A stretch of 64,000 nucleotides of DNA from Aurantimonas sp. Leaf443 (GTDB lineage Bacteria > Pseudomonadota > Alphaproteobacteria > Rhizobiales > Rhizobiaceae). This document shows positions 18,292 through 27,136 of this stretch, in pieces (the stretch's first letter is position 1; each line of letters starts with the position of its first letter). The DNA is taken from NCBI RefSeq assembly GCF_001425575.1, contig NZ_LMRD01000001.1, positions 583,745-647,744 of the forward strand, written 5' to 3'. The position numbers were made by a program, and so were the translations under genes. The notes beneath the pieces were generated by a model. The model did not search any database. It was not told where the DNA came from and worked only from the letters and a program-made list of their open reading frames with translations.

Positions 18292-19263
18292 CTAGCGCTG
18301 TCCGGCGTCGCCGAGAAGCGTGTTCCAGCGAGCGAGCTCGGAGCGCAGACGCGCGTCGAGCGCGGCGGGCGTGGCGAGATCGGCCGGAACGGGCGCGGTG
18401 CCCAGACCCGCGAAACGCTCGATCACGACCGGGTCCACGAGCGCCTTCCGCAGCGAGGCGGACAGGTGCTGGCGGATCGGCTCGGGCGTGCCCTTGGGCG
18501 CCCAGATCGCGTGCCAGGCGGTGATCTCGAAGCCGTCGAGGCCGCTCGAAGCCAATGGCGGCACCTGCGGCAGGATGGCGATCGGCTCCTTCGTGGTGAC
18601 GGCATAGGGCTTGATCTCGCCCGCCGCGATCTGGTTCGCCGTGTTGGTCGTCTGGTCGCACATGAGGTCGATCTGGCCGCCGACGAGATCGGTCATGGCA
18701 GGCCCCGTGCCCTTGTAGGGAACGACCGTCAGCGTCGCGCCGGTCGCCTCGGTGAGGAGCCGTCCGCAGAGGTCCGAGACGGCGCCGACCCCGGCCGTGC
18801 CGAAGGTCGCGCCCGCGCCCTCGCCCTTCAGCCAGGCGAGGAGCGCCCCGACATCGGCCGGCGGCAGGTCCTTGCGCCCGACGAGCGTCATCGGCACGTC
18901 GGTCACGAGCCCGACGGAGGAGAAGTCTTCGCCCGGCTCGTAGGCGAGATCGGGATAGAGGGCGCCGAAGGTGGAGACCGCCACATGGTAGAGGAGCAGC
19001 GTGTAGCCGTCGGGCGCTGCCTTGGCCACCTGGCCGGCGCCGAGCGAGCCGCCCGCGCCCCCGACATTCTCGATCAGCACCTGCTGGCCGAGATCCTTCG
19101 TCATCGCCTCGGCGACGAGGCGGGCGACGGTGTCGCTCGGGCCGCCGGCCGCAGCCGGCACGAGGATCGTCACCGGCTTCTCGGGATAGGCCTGCTGCGC
19201 GACAGCGGGCAGGGCGAAGGCCATCGCCACGCCGGCGAGCGCGGCGGTCAGAAACGTCTTCAT
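18292..19263 (-). CDS. TctC/Bug-family periplasmic substrate-binding protein
   Basis: A 323-residue protein with a clear signal peptide (MKTFLTAALAGVAMAFALPAVAQQ). The body is typical of the Bug/TctC family: YPEKPVTILVPAAAGGPSD, then VENVGGAGG-like and QVAKAAPDGYTLLLY. Family members deliver citrate, tartrate, dicarboxylates or aromatics to the TctAB permease. No tctA or tctB is present in the window, so this is an orphan that may use a permease elsewhere or act as a sensor. It is divergent from a LysR gene with a dyad in between, so LysR control is likely. GGGAGGACGAC precedes the ATG. Confidence 0.92.
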   Translation of the reverse strand: MKTFLTAALAGVAMAFALPAVAQQAYPEKPVTILVPAAAGGPSDTVARLVAEAMTKDLGQQVLIENVGGAGGSLGAGQVAKAAPDGYTLLLYHVAVSTFGALYPDLAYEPGEDFSSVGLVTDVPMTLVGRKDLPPADVGALLAWLKGEGAGATFGTAGVGAVSDLCGRLLTEATGATLTVVPYKGTGPAMTDLVGGQIDLMCDQTTNTANQIAAGEIKPYAVTTKEPIAILPQVPPLASSGLDGFEITAWHAIWAPKGTPEPIRQHLSASLRKALVDPVVIERFAGLGTAPVPADLATPAALDARLRSELARWNTLLGDAGQR

Positions 19264-19361
19264 GTCGTCCTCCCAGGATGCAGGGCGGGCGCTTCGAGCC
19301 CCGCCTCGCGCGGCGCCGCTCCCACGGCATCGCTGAGTGTCGGCTTTAAGACGTTGTGAAC

Positions 19362-19381
19362 CTTTGCCCCATGGGCTGAAG
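19362..19381. promoter_or_regulatory. Candidate LysR operator
   Basis: The 20-base imperfect dyad CTTTGCCCCATGGGCTGAAG has outer arms CTT/AAG and core CCCATGGG. It lies between the divergent TctC and LysR genes, 28 bases before the LysR start. An AT-rich TTATAT follows it. Position and symmetry fit an autoregulatory LysR site; the exact family pattern T-N11-A is not perfect. Confidence 0.4.
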
Positions 19382-19409
19382 ATTATATTCTCCCATGATA
19401 CGATGGCGC

Positions 19410-20324
19410 ATGGAACTCAGACAGATCCGATGCGTGCTGGCGGCGGCCGACGAGATGCATTTCGGGAGGGCGGCCCGCACGCTCGACATGCTGCCGGCCG
19501 GCTTCGGACGCCAGATCCGCATGATCGAGGAGGAACTCGGCGTCGCCCTGTTCGAGCGCACGACCCGCGCCGTCGCGCTGACCGAGGCGGGGCGCGACTT
19601 CGTGCGCGAGGCGCGGCCCCTGTTGGACGCCGCCGATGCCCTCGTGGAGCGCCTGCGCGACCGCGGACGCTCGGTGAGCCGCGTCATCCGGCTGGGCGCC
19701 ATCGACAGCGCCGCGGCCGGCCTCGTGCCCGCGCTCATCCACGATCTCCACACGCAGGACCCGGACCTTGCGATCGAACTGACGGAGGAGAAGTCGATCC
19801 GCCTGATCCCCAAGCTTCTCTCCGGCCGGCTGGATCTGGCGATCATCCGCCCGCCCGCCCGGCTCGACCCGCGGCTGCGCACGCGCTTCCTGCTGCACGA
19901 GACGGCCGTCGTCGCGCTTCCCGCCGCCCATCCGCTCGGGCGGGGCGCCGAAGTGGATGTCGCCGACCTCGCCGACATCGCCATGATCATCCCGGAGCGC
20001 CGCTCGCGTCCGCACAGCCACGACCTGACGATGAAGCTCTTCGAGGGGGAGGGGCTCACGCCCCGCATCGCGCAGATCGCCGAGGAGAAGCAGACGATCC
20101 TCAACATGGTCGCGGCCGGGATCGGCGCGGCCATCGTGCCCCTCTGGTCCGCCCGGCTCGCCGTCGCCGGCGTCCTCTTCCGCCCCCTGGCCGGCCGCTC
20201 CGCCTCCGGAGCCCACCGCCTGCCGCTCGCCGTCGCCTGGCAGGCGGATGTGCGAGACGCCAACCGCGACCGCCTGCTCGACCTCCTCCTGCGCAATCTC
20301 GACCGCTACGCGGCGCAGGAATAG
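19410..20324 (+). CDS. LysR-family transcriptional regulator
   Basis: A 304-residue regulator. The N-terminal winged helix-turn-helix reads MELRQIRCVLAAADEMHFGR with LFERTTRAVALTEAG, and a periplasmic-binding-like effector domain follows (about 90-300). The recognition helix region AARTLDMLPAGFGRQIRMIE is unusual in having 'LPAGFGRQ' where most LysR proteins have 'SQPALSRQ'. I chose the ATG at 19410, since an ATG at 19395 would add an atypical MIRWR. It is divergent from the TctC/dehydrogenase pair and probably controls it in response to the transported acid. Confidence 0.9.
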   Translation: MELRQIRCVLAAADEMHFGRAARTLDMLPAGFGRQIRMIEEELGVALFERTTRAVALTEAGRDFVREARPLLDAADALVERLRDRGRSVSRVIRLGAIDSAAAGLVPALIHDLHTQDPDLAIELTEEKSIRLIPKLLSGRLDLAIIRPPARLDPRLRTRFLLHETAVVALPAAHPLGRGAEVDVADLADIAMIIPERRSRPHSHDLTMKLFEGEGLTPRIAQIAEEKQTILNMVAAGIGAAIVPLWSARLAVAGVLFRPLAGRSASGAHRLPLAVAWQADVRDANRDRLLDLLLRNLDRYAAQE

Positions 20325-21194
20325 GCCAGCCTTCAGGTTTCGGCGCTGCGTGCGACCAGGCCGACATGCCACGGCGGGAATGCGCCCGTCGGCGCGGTTC
20401 TGCAGTCCTCGCAGGCGTCTGGAGCAGGTCGGGGCGTGCCGGTCGTGGAAAGGCGACGGCTTTCGTCGCGCGGAAGGGACGTCGGCGAGGTTCGGCCTCG
20501 TCGATGCGGCGAAGACGAATTCCCCGTCCAGCGTCCGTGGAATGCCTTTCGCGTCTTCACGCCGCCTGAACCCGAAGCGTCGGGCTGGCGGGGCCGTCGG
20601 GCCCCGCGAGATTGAAACGGTGTTATGGACCGTTTTCAGACGGAGCGGCGGTTCGCCTGGGCGACGAGGCGCGATGCGTCGATCGAACGGGCGCGAACGA
20701 AGGCGCTCCAGAACGTGCTACGCTTGTCCGAGGTCTGTTCGGTCTTCTTCCTCGATTGCGTCATCGTCGGCATCCCTCTTGATCGCTGACCATTTCATAA
20801 CCGGACCGACGGCTTTCCGGGATTGACGATTTCGCATTGCAGCGGTGCATCCGGCCCTGGGCTCTGCTCGCGCGAACCGACGAGGCGGTCGACAGGCGGC
20901 AGGACGGCCGACGAGAGGGCAAAGCCGAAAGTCCATGATATGGACCGATAAGATCGAAGAAAGACGTTGTAGAACATGGAGATAAAAATTCGGTTTGCGG
21001 GATCGGCGAAGCCGGCCTAGAAAAATGGACCCTTCGGAGCCGGAGACTCGCGGAGGGTGGGTGACGTGTCCGTCAGGGAGCTGGGAGGTTCCGGACGTGT
21101 CGCCGGAGGGAGACTGGATCTCATCGAACACGGTCGGCCATTCCCGCGGGAGGGCTCTCGACACGCGTCGATCGATCCGAGGGAGGAGGACGGG
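20325..21194. other. Long intergenic region upstream of the TRAP operon
   Basis: About 870 bases with no convincing gene. The left part is GC-rich and featureless. The right part (about 20800-21030) is less GC-rich and contains short AT-rich runs and three copies of ATGGACC (20625, 20940, 21025). A 54-codon frame at 20625-20789 has no ribosome-binding site and was not accepted. The operon ribosome-binding site GGGAGGAGGA lies at the right edge. Confidence 0.5.
20931..20945. promoter_or_regulatory. Dyad GTCCAT-GAT-ATGGAC upstream of the TRAP operon
   Basis: A perfect six-base inverted repeat with a three-base spacer, about 250 bases before the dctQM start. Its right arm is one of three ATGGACC copies in the region. 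It could be an operator for the IclR regulator encoded within the operon. This rests on sequence symmetry only. Confidence 0.35.
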
Positions 21195-23063
21195 ATGACG
21201 ACTGCCACCGACAGCGCCCCTGACTTTGCACTGCTGGCCGAGACGGAGAGCGCGCGGCCCGGCTCGCCGCTGATGCGACCCGTCGAGGTCGTGGCGGCGA
21301 TCCTCCTCGTGGCGATCATGGGAATGCTGCTCGCCAACGTCATCTTCCGCTACGGCCTGTCGCATCCGATCGTCTGGATCGACGAGGCGGCGTCGACCGC
21401 CTTTCTCTGGCTCGTGATGCTCGGCTCGGCGATCGCCATCGACCGCTCCGAGCACTTGCGTCTCACGGTCGGCCTCAACCTCCTGCCCGCCGCGGCGCGC
21501 CGCTTCGTCGAGACGCTGGGCCTCGTGGCCGTGCTCGGCTTTCTCGTCGCCCTCCTGCCGGCGGCTTACAGCTACGCGTCCGGGGAGATGGACATCACCA
21601 CCTCGGCGCTGAGCATTCCCGCCGGCTACCGGGCGCTCGCCCTTCCCGCCGGCATGGCGCTGATGGCCGTCCTCGTGGTCGCCGAACTCCTCCGCACCGC
21701 CCGGCCGATGGAGGCCGCGGCCTCGCTCGTCATCGTCTGCGCGATCCTCGGCGGTCTCTGGTTCATGTCCCCGATCTTCGAGACGCTCGGCAACACCAAC
21801 ATCTTCCTGTTCCTGGTGCTCGGAGGCGTCCTGTGCCTCGCCATGGGCGTGCCCATCGCCTTCTGCTTCGGCATCGCGACGATGCTCTTCCTCGGCTTCA
21901 CAACGTTCATGCCGACCGAGGTGGTCGTGGGGCGCATGGACGAGGGCATGTCGAGCCTGATCCTCCTGTCCGTTCCCGTCTTCGTGTTTCTCGGCTGCAT
22001 TCTCGATGCCACCGGCATGGGCAAGGCGATCGTGGAGTTCCTCGCCTCCATGCTCGGCCATGTGAAGGCCGGCATGTCCTACGTGCTCCTCGGCTCGCTG
22101 TTCCTCGTCTCCGGCATTTCGGGCTCCAAGGTCTCCGACATGGCGACCGTCGCGCCGGCCCTCTTTCCCGAGATGAAGCGCCGGGGGCACCAGCCCAAGG
22201 AGATGATTGCGCTTCTGGCGACCGGTGCGGCCATGGCCGACACGGTGCCGCCCTCCATCGTGCTGATCGTCCTCGGCTCGGTCGCGGGCGTTTCCATCGC
22301 CGGCCTCTTCACGAGCGGTTTTGCCATCGCCATGGTGCTGCTCCTGGCGCTGGCCGTCCTGGCGCGCTTCAAGGCGCGGGGCGAAGATGTGACCGGCGTG
22401 CGTCGGCCGACGCTCAAGACCATCGGCCGCGCCGCGCTGATCTCCGCGCCCGCCCTCGTCCTGCCCTTCATCATCCGCAGCGCGGTGGCCAGCGGCGCGG
22501 CCACGGCGACCGAGGTCTCGACGATCGCGGTCGTCTACGCCTTCCTGATCGGCTCCGTCCTCTACGGCGGCATCGGGCCGCGCAAGTGCTACCGGATGCT
22601 GGTGGAGACGGCGGCGATGAGCGGGGCGATCCTCCTCATCCTCGGCACGGCCGCCGCCATGGCCTGGGCCCTGACGCAGACCGGCTTCGCCTTCGAACTG
22701 ACCGATCGCCTCAGCGCGCTGCCGGGGGGCTGGTTCACCTTCATGCTGGTGTCGATCGCGGTGTTCATGCTCCTGGGCTGCGTGCTCGAGGGCCTGCCGG
22801 CCATCGTGCTCCTGGCGCCGATCATGTTCCCGATCGCGCGCGCCATGGGCATCAACGACATCCACTATTCGATGGTCGTCGTGACGGCCATGAACATCGG
22901 CCTCATGGCGCCGCCGATCGGCGTCGGCTTCTACATCGCCTGCAAGATCGGCAACGTCTCGCCCGACGGCGCGATGGCGGCGATCTGGCCCTATCTCGGC
23001 GCGATGCTCGCCGGGCTCCTGGTCATCGCGGCCGTGCCCTGGTTCTCGCTGGCCTTTCTCTGA
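21195..23063 (+). CDS. TRAP transporter fused small-large permease (DctQM)
   Basis: A 622-residue inner-membrane protein. Residues about 25-165 form the four-helix DctQ part (LLANVIFRYGLSHPIVWIDE is typical). Residues about 190-622 form the DctM part, with about twelve membrane segments and the motifs SVPVFVFLGCILDATGM, SGISGSKVSDMATVAPALFP, DTVPPSIVLIVLGS and MAPPIGVGFYIACKIG. Fused Q-M permeases are a known TRAP variant. They import organic acids with a sodium gradient using a periplasmic binding protein. I chose the ATG at 21195 because GGGAGGAGGA lies just upstream. It is the first gene of a catabolic operon and is followed 66 bases later by its binding protein. Confidence 0.93.
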   Translation: MTTATDSAPDFALLAETESARPGSPLMRPVEVVAAILLVAIMGMLLANVIFRYGLSHPIVWIDEAASTAFLWLVMLGSAIAIDRSEHLRLTVGLNLLPAAARRFVETLGLVAVLGFLVALLPAAYSYASGEMDITTSALSIPAGYRALALPAGMALMAVLVVAELLRTARPMEAAASLVIVCAILGGLWFMSPIFETLGNTNIFLFLVLGGVLCLAMGVPIAFCFGIATMLFLGFTTFMPTEVVVGRMDEGMSSLILLSVPVFVFLGCILDATGMGKAIVEFLASMLGHVKAGMSYVLLGSLFLVSGISGSKVSDMATVAPALFPEMKRRGHQPKEMIALLATGAAMADTVPPSIVLIVLGSVAGVSIAGLFTSGFAIAMVLLLALAVLARFKARGEDVTGVRRPTLKTIGRAALISAPALVLPFIIRSAVASGAATATEVSTIAVVYAFLIGSVLYGGIGPRKCYRMLVETAAMSGAILLILGTAAAMAWALTQTGFAFELTDRLSALPGGWFTFMLVSIAVFMLLGCVLEGLPAIVLLAPIMFPIARAMGINDIHYSMVVVTAMNIGLMAPPIGVGFYIACKIGNVSPDGAMAAIWPYLGAMLAGLLVIAAVPWFSLAFL

Positions 23064-23129
23064 CGGGCCGGGCGCCCTGCGCCCCGCCCCGACGACAGAA
23101 CACCTTTTAACGGATCTCGGGAGGAGAGA

Positions 23130-24146
23130 ATGACGATGACGATCACGCGCAGGACGATGCTGCTCGGCACGGGAACGCTGGCTCTGGGCGCGGCCTTCCA
23201 CACCAAGGCCCGCGCCGCCGAGTTCACCTACAAGTTCGCCAACAACCTGCCGCTGTCGCATCCCCTGAACGTCCGTCTGAAGGAGGCTGCCGACGGCATC
23301 CTCGAGGCGACGGGCGGGCGCATGAAGATCAACATCTTCCCCTCCAGCCAGCTCGGCAACGACACCGAGACGCTGTCGCAGGTGCGCAACGGGGCGACCG
23401 AGTTCTTCTCGCTGTCGCCGCTGATCCTGTCGACGCTCGTGCCCGCCGCCGCCATCAACGGCGTCGGCTTCGCCTTCCCCGACTACGCCACGGTCTGGAA
23501 GGCCATGGACGGCGAACTCGGCGCCTATGCCCGCGCCGAGATCGAGAAGAAGGGTCTCGTGCCCATGGAGAAGATCTGGGACAACGGCTTCCGCCAGATC
23601 ACCAGCTCCAACCGCGCCATCACGACGCCCGACGACCTCAAGGGCTTCAAGATCCGCGTGCCGCCGAGCCAGCTCTGGCAGTCCATGTTCACCGCTTTCG
23701 GCTCGGCGCCGACCACGATCAACTTCGCCGAGGTCTATACGGCGCTCAGCACCGGCATCGTCGACGGACAGGAGAATCCGCTGGCCATCGTGTCGAGCGC
23801 CAAGCTCTACGAGGTGCAGAAGAACTGCGCCATGACCAACCATATGTGGGACGGGTTCTGGCTCCTGGCCAACAAGCGCGCCTGGGAGCGCCTGCCCGAG
23901 GACGTTCGCGGGACCGTCGCCGAGAAGCTCAACGAGGCCGGCCTCGCCCAGCGGGCCGACACCGCCAAGGTCAACGACACGGTGCGCGAGCAGCTGACCA
24001 AGGACGGCATGACCTTCACCGAATGCGACAAGGCCGCCTTCCGCGAAACGCTGCGCCAGGCCGGCTTCTACGCCGAATGGAAGGGCAAGTTCGGCGACGA
24101 GGCCTGGTCGATCCTCGAAAAGGCCGTGGGCGCGTCGCTCAGCTGA
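23130..24146 (+). CDS. TRAP transporter periplasmic binding protein (DctP)
   Basis: A 338-residue secreted protein with a twin-arginine-like N terminus (TITRRTMLLGTGTLALGAAF...ARA). It is a DctP-fold protein, with FKIRVPPSQLWQSMFTAFGS carrying the conserved arginine that binds a substrate carboxylate, and the block VYTALSTGIVDGQENPLAIV. It captures the substrate of the adjacent DctQM permease. The substrate is unknown but is expected to be a carboxylate. A strong GGGAGGAGAG ribosome-binding site precedes the ATG, and a hairpin after the stop may raise its expression over the downstream enzymes. Confidence 0.93.
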   Translation: MTMTITRRTMLLGTGTLALGAAFHTKARAAEFTYKFANNLPLSHPLNVRLKEAADGILEATGGRMKINIFPSSQLGNDTETLSQVRNGATEFFSLSPLILSTLVPAAAINGVGFAFPDYATVWKAMDGELGAYARAEIEKKGLVPMEKIWDNGFRQITSSNRAITTPDDLKGFKIRVPPSQLWQSMFTAFGSAPTTINFAEVYTALSTGIVDGQENPLAIVSSAKLYEVQKNCAMTNHMWDGFWLLANKRAWERLPEDVRGTVAEKLNEAGLAQRADTAKVNDTVREQLTKDGMTFTECDKAAFRETLRQAGFYAEWKGKFGDEAWSILEKAVGASLS

Positions 24147-24153
24147 TCGACGG

Positions 24154-24189
24154 GAAGCCCCTTCCGCCCAAGGCGAGAGGGGCCTTCCG
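24154..24189 (+). terminator. Stem-loop between dctP and the downstream enzyme genes
   Basis: GGAAGCCCCT can pair with AGGGGCCTTCC, with a single bulged base. It sits just after the binding-protein stop and has no T-run. Such a structure after a highly expressed binding-protein gene often acts as a partial terminator or mRNA stabiliser. Confidence 0.45.
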
Positions 24190-24267
24190 CCGCCGTTTCC
24201 TCATTCCCCGGCGCCTCTTCTCTCGACGGGCGCCGGGCCGGCCGATCGTTGCCTGGAGATCCCGCCC

Positions 24268-25113
24268 TTGAACGCGCGTTCCAGCCCATCCCCACGCCTG
24301 CGTCCCCGTCTCGAGGGCAAGTCGGCCATCGTCTTCGGCGCGGGCTCGGCCGGCCCCGGCTGGGGCAACGGAAAGGCGGCGGCCGTGCTCTATGCCCGCG
24401 AGGGCGCCCGCGTCGCCTGTGCCGACCTCGACCGCGCGGCGGCCGAGGAGACGGCCGAGATCATCCGGTCCGAAGGGGGAACCGCGCTGGCCCTGTCGAC
24501 GGACGTGACCGACCTCGCCTCGGTGGAGGACGCTGTCGCGCAGACGCTCGCAGCGTTCGGCGCGATCTCGATCCTGCACAACAATGTCGGCGTCACGCAT
24601 ATGGGCGGCCCGGTGGAACTGACGGAGATCGAGTTTCAGCAATCGGTCGATCTCAATCTCGGCTCGGTCTTCCGCACGGCCAAGGCGGTCATCCCCGCCA
24701 TGCTGGAGGCGGGCGGCGGCGCGATCGTCAACATCTCCTCGCTCGCCGGCCTGCGCTGGACCGGATATCCCTATTTCGCCTATTACGCGACCAAGGCGGG
24801 CGTCCATCAGGCGACGGTGGCGATCGCCATGCAATATGCGACCCGCGGGATCCGTGCCAATTGCGTGGTGCCCGGCCTCGTCGACACGCCTCTGATCTAC
24901 CGGCAGATTTCCTCCCAATACGCCTCCACGCAGGAGATGGTCGCCGCGCGTAACGCGGCGGTGCCCGGCGGGCGGATGGGCGATGCGTGGGACGTCGCCC
25001 ATGCCGCCTTGTTCCTGGCCTCCGACGAGGCGCGTTTCATCACCGGGGTGTGCCTGCCCGTCGATGGCGGCCAGAGCTGTGCGGTCGTCGCGCCCGCCGC
25101 CGGGGGGCGCTAG
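24268..25113 (+). CDS. Short-chain dehydrogenase/reductase (SDR)
   Basis: A 281-residue classical SDR. The cofactor loop is GAGSAGPGWGNG, a longer glycine loop than the usual TGxxxGxG. NNVGVTHMGG and the catalytic Ser-Tyr-Lys set (NISSLAG, then YYATKAG) follow. It probably oxidises a hydroxyl on the imported acid or its CoA ester. The start is a TTG at 24268, with GGAG nine bases upstream. No ATG is available near the start of the domain. It lies in the TRAP operon, five bases or so before the IclR region. Confidence 0.87.
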   Translation: MNARSSPSPRLRPRLEGKSAIVFGAGSAGPGWGNGKAAAVLYAREGARVACADLDRAAAEETAEIIRSEGGTALALSTDVTDLASVEDAVAQTLAAFGAISILHNNVGVTHMGGPVELTEIEFQQSVDLNLGSVFRTAKAVIPAMLEAGGGAIVNISSLAGLRWTGYPYFAYYATKAGVHQATVAIAMQYATRGIRANCVVPGLVDTPLIYRQISSQYASTQEMVAARNAAVPGGRMGDAWDVAHAALFLASDEARFITGVCLPVDGGQSCAVVAPAAGGR

Positions 25114-25130
25114 CGGCGATGGAGGCGCTC

Positions 25131-25970
25131 ATGGACAGGGACCTGACGGGAGCCCAGAGCGTCGATCGCGCGCTCAAGCTCCTGTCAATGGTGGGCCGGC
25201 AGGGCGAGCGCGGCCTCGGGCTGGCCGAAGCGGTGGAGGCGAGCGGCATCAACAAGCCGACCGCGCGCCGCCTGCTGCTGGCGCTGATGCGCGCCGGCCT
25301 CGTGCATCAGGCGGAGACGGACCGGCGCTACTATCTCGGCGAGGAGGCCTACATCCTCGGCACGCTCGCCTCGCCCCGCTTCGGCCTCCTGCGCCTCGCC
25401 ATGCCGAGCCTGACGCGTCTGGCGTCCAAGACCGCCGATTCCACGTTCCTGTCGGTCCGCCGCGGCGCGATCTCGGTCTGCCTGCATCGCGAGGAGGGCA
25501 CGTTCCCGATCCGCACCCATGCCCTGCAGGTCGGCTACGAACATCCGCTCGGCGCCGGGGCCGGCTCGCTCGCCATGCTCGCGGCCCTCCCGGACGACGA
25601 GATGGAGGCGGTCATGAAGACCAACGCCCCCGTCATGGAAGCACGCTACCCCCTGCTCACGCCGCAGGAGCTGCGCCGGCATCTCGCGCTCGCCCGAACG
25701 CGCGGCTATGCCGTCAATCCCGGCCTGATCCTCGCCAATTCCTGGGGCGTCGGCGTTGCCGTCCGTCACCCCGACGGCTCGGTCGCCGGCGCCATCAGCA
25801 TCGCCGCGATCGACAGCCGGATGCAGCCGCCGCGTCAGGGCGAGCTCGGCCAGCTTCTGATGGCCGAAGCCGTCCTGGTCGAGGCCGCCCTTGCCGAACG
25901 GTTCGACCGGCCCGGCAGCATGGCGCGCCCCGCCGCGCCCACCCCCGCCAAAAGGAGATCGTTCAAATGA
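25131..25970 (+). CDS. IclR-family transcriptional regulator
   Basis: A 279-residue regulator. It has an N-terminal winged helix (AQSVDRALKLLSMVGRQGER, then EASGINKPTARRLLLALMRAGLV) and a C-terminal IclR effector domain (GAGSLAMLAALPDDEM; VAGAISIAAI). I prefer the ATG at 25131, which has GGAGG five bases upstream. An ATG at 25119 adds four residues. The gene lies inside the catabolic operon, and its stop overlaps the thiolase start (ATGA). IclR proteins usually control the adjacent catabolic genes with the pathway substrate as effector. Confidence 0.9.
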   Translation: MDRDLTGAQSVDRALKLLSMVGRQGERGLGLAEAVEASGINKPTARRLLLALMRAGLVHQAETDRRYYLGEEAYILGTLASPRFGLLRLAMPSLTRLASKTADSTFLSVRRGAISVCLHREEGTFPIRTHALQVGYEHPLGAGAGSLAMLAALPDDEMEAVMKTNAPVMEARYPLLTPQELRRHLALARTRGYAVNPGLILANSWGVGVAVRHPDGSVAGAISIAAIDSRMQPPRQGELGQLLMAEAVLVEAALAERFDRPGSMARPAAPTPAKRRSFK

Positions 25971-27136
25971 CGAAGGCTGAGATCGTAGGCTGGTCGCACT
26001 CCGTGTTCGGCAAGTCCGATTGCCCCGACACGGAGGCGCTCATGGCCTCCGTCGTCGGCCCCGCGCTCGCCCATGCCGGCATCGGCGCGGCCGATGTGGA
26101 CGGGCTGTTCGTGGGCGTGATGAATGCCGGCTTCTCCAGCCAGGGCTTCGAGGCCGCGCTGGTCGGCATGGTCGATCCGGCGCTCGCGCACGTTCCCGCC
26201 GTGCGCACCGAAAACGCCTGTTCCACCGGATCGGCGGCACTCTACTGCGCGATGGACTTCATCGAGGCGGGGCGCGGGCGCATCGCTCTCGTCGTGGGCG
26301 CCGAGAAGATGACCGCCGTGCCGACCGCCACGGTCGGCGACATCCTCCTGAACGCCAGCTACCGCAGGGAGGAGGGCGATGTCGAAGGCGGCTTCGCCGG
26401 GGTCTTCGGGCGCATCGCACAGAACTATTTCCAGCGCTACGGCGACCGCTCGGCGGAACTGGCGATGATCGCCGCCAAGAACCACGCCAACGGCGCGGTC
26501 AATCCGTTCGCCCACATGCGCCGCGACGTCGGCTTCGACTTCTGCAACACCGTGTCGGACAAGAACCCGATCGTCGCCGGTCCCCTGCGCCGGACGGACT
26601 GTTCCATGGTGTCGGACGGGGCGGCGGCGCTCGTCCTCGCCGATGCCGAGACCGCCGCGACGCTGGAGCGCGCGATCGCGTTTCGCGCCAGGGCCCAGGC
26701 CAACGACGTGCTCGCGCTCAGCCGCCGCGACCCGCTCGCCTTCGACGGCCCGCGCCGCGCCTGGGCTCGCGCGCTGGACCAGGCCGGGCTGACGCTGGAC
26801 GACCTGTCCTTCGTGGAAACCCACGACTGCTTCACCATCGCCGAGTTGATCGAATACGAGGCCATGGGCCTTGCCGAACCCGGCCAGGGACATCGCGTCG
26901 TGCGGGACGGCCTGACGACCAAGGGCGGACGCCTGCCGGTGAACCCGTCCGGGGGGTTGAAGGCGAAGGGGCATCCGGTCGGCGCGACCGGCGTCTCCAT
27001 GCATGTCCTGGCGGCCATGCAGCTGATGGGCGAGGCGGGGGACATGCAGATTCCGGATGCCAGGCTCGCCGGCGTCTTCAACATGGGCGGCGCCGCCGTC
27101 TCCAACTATGTCTCGATCCTGGAGCGCACCCGATGA
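25967..27136 (+). CDS. Thiolase (SCP-x / acetyl-CoA acetyltransferase type)
   Basis: A 389-residue thiolase of the SCP-2/SCP-x branch. It has the nucleophile cysteine in ENACSTGSAAL (Cys about 85), the HDCF motif (His 286, Cys 288, in ETHDCFTIAELIEYEAMG) and the GHP histidine (His 336, in NPSGGLKAKGHPVGATG). All catalytic residues are present. It would cleave a beta-ketoacyl-CoA with CoA in a side-chain or ring-cleavage degradation pathway. Starts and stops overlap by four bases with both neighbours. No separate lipid-carrier protein partner is seen next to it. Confidence 0.92.
   Translation: MTKAEIVGWSHSVFGKSDCPDTEALMASVVGPALAHAGIGAADVDGLFVGVMNAGFSSQGFEAALVGMVDPALAHVPAVRTENACSTGSAALYCAMDFIEAGRGRIALVVGAEKMTAVPTATVGDILLNASYRREEGDVEGGFAGVFGRIAQNYFQRYGDRSAELAMIAAKNHANGAVNPFAHMRRDVGFDFCNTVSDKNPIVAGPLRRTDCSMVSDGAAALVLADAETAATLERAIAFRARAQANDVLALSRRDPLAFDGPRRAWARALDQAGLTLDDLSFVETHDCFTIAELIEYEAMGLAEPGQGHRVVRDGLTTKGGRLPVNPSGGLKAKGHPVGATGVSMHVLAAMQLMGEAGDMQIPDARLAGVFNMGGAAVSNYVSILERTR

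Noticed and set aside
20625-20789. A 54-codon frame in the intergenic region before the TRAP operon
   Set aside because: It has no ribosome-binding site, its ATG is part of the repeated ATGGACC word, and no family resemblance is seen. A degraded gene cannot be excluded.
20718-23843. A 1041-codon open frame on the minus strand opposite the TRAP transporter genes
   Set aside because: It has the same artefact composition (runs of Arg, His, Asp, Glu) and no recognisable domain, while the plus strand encodes clear DctQM and DctP.
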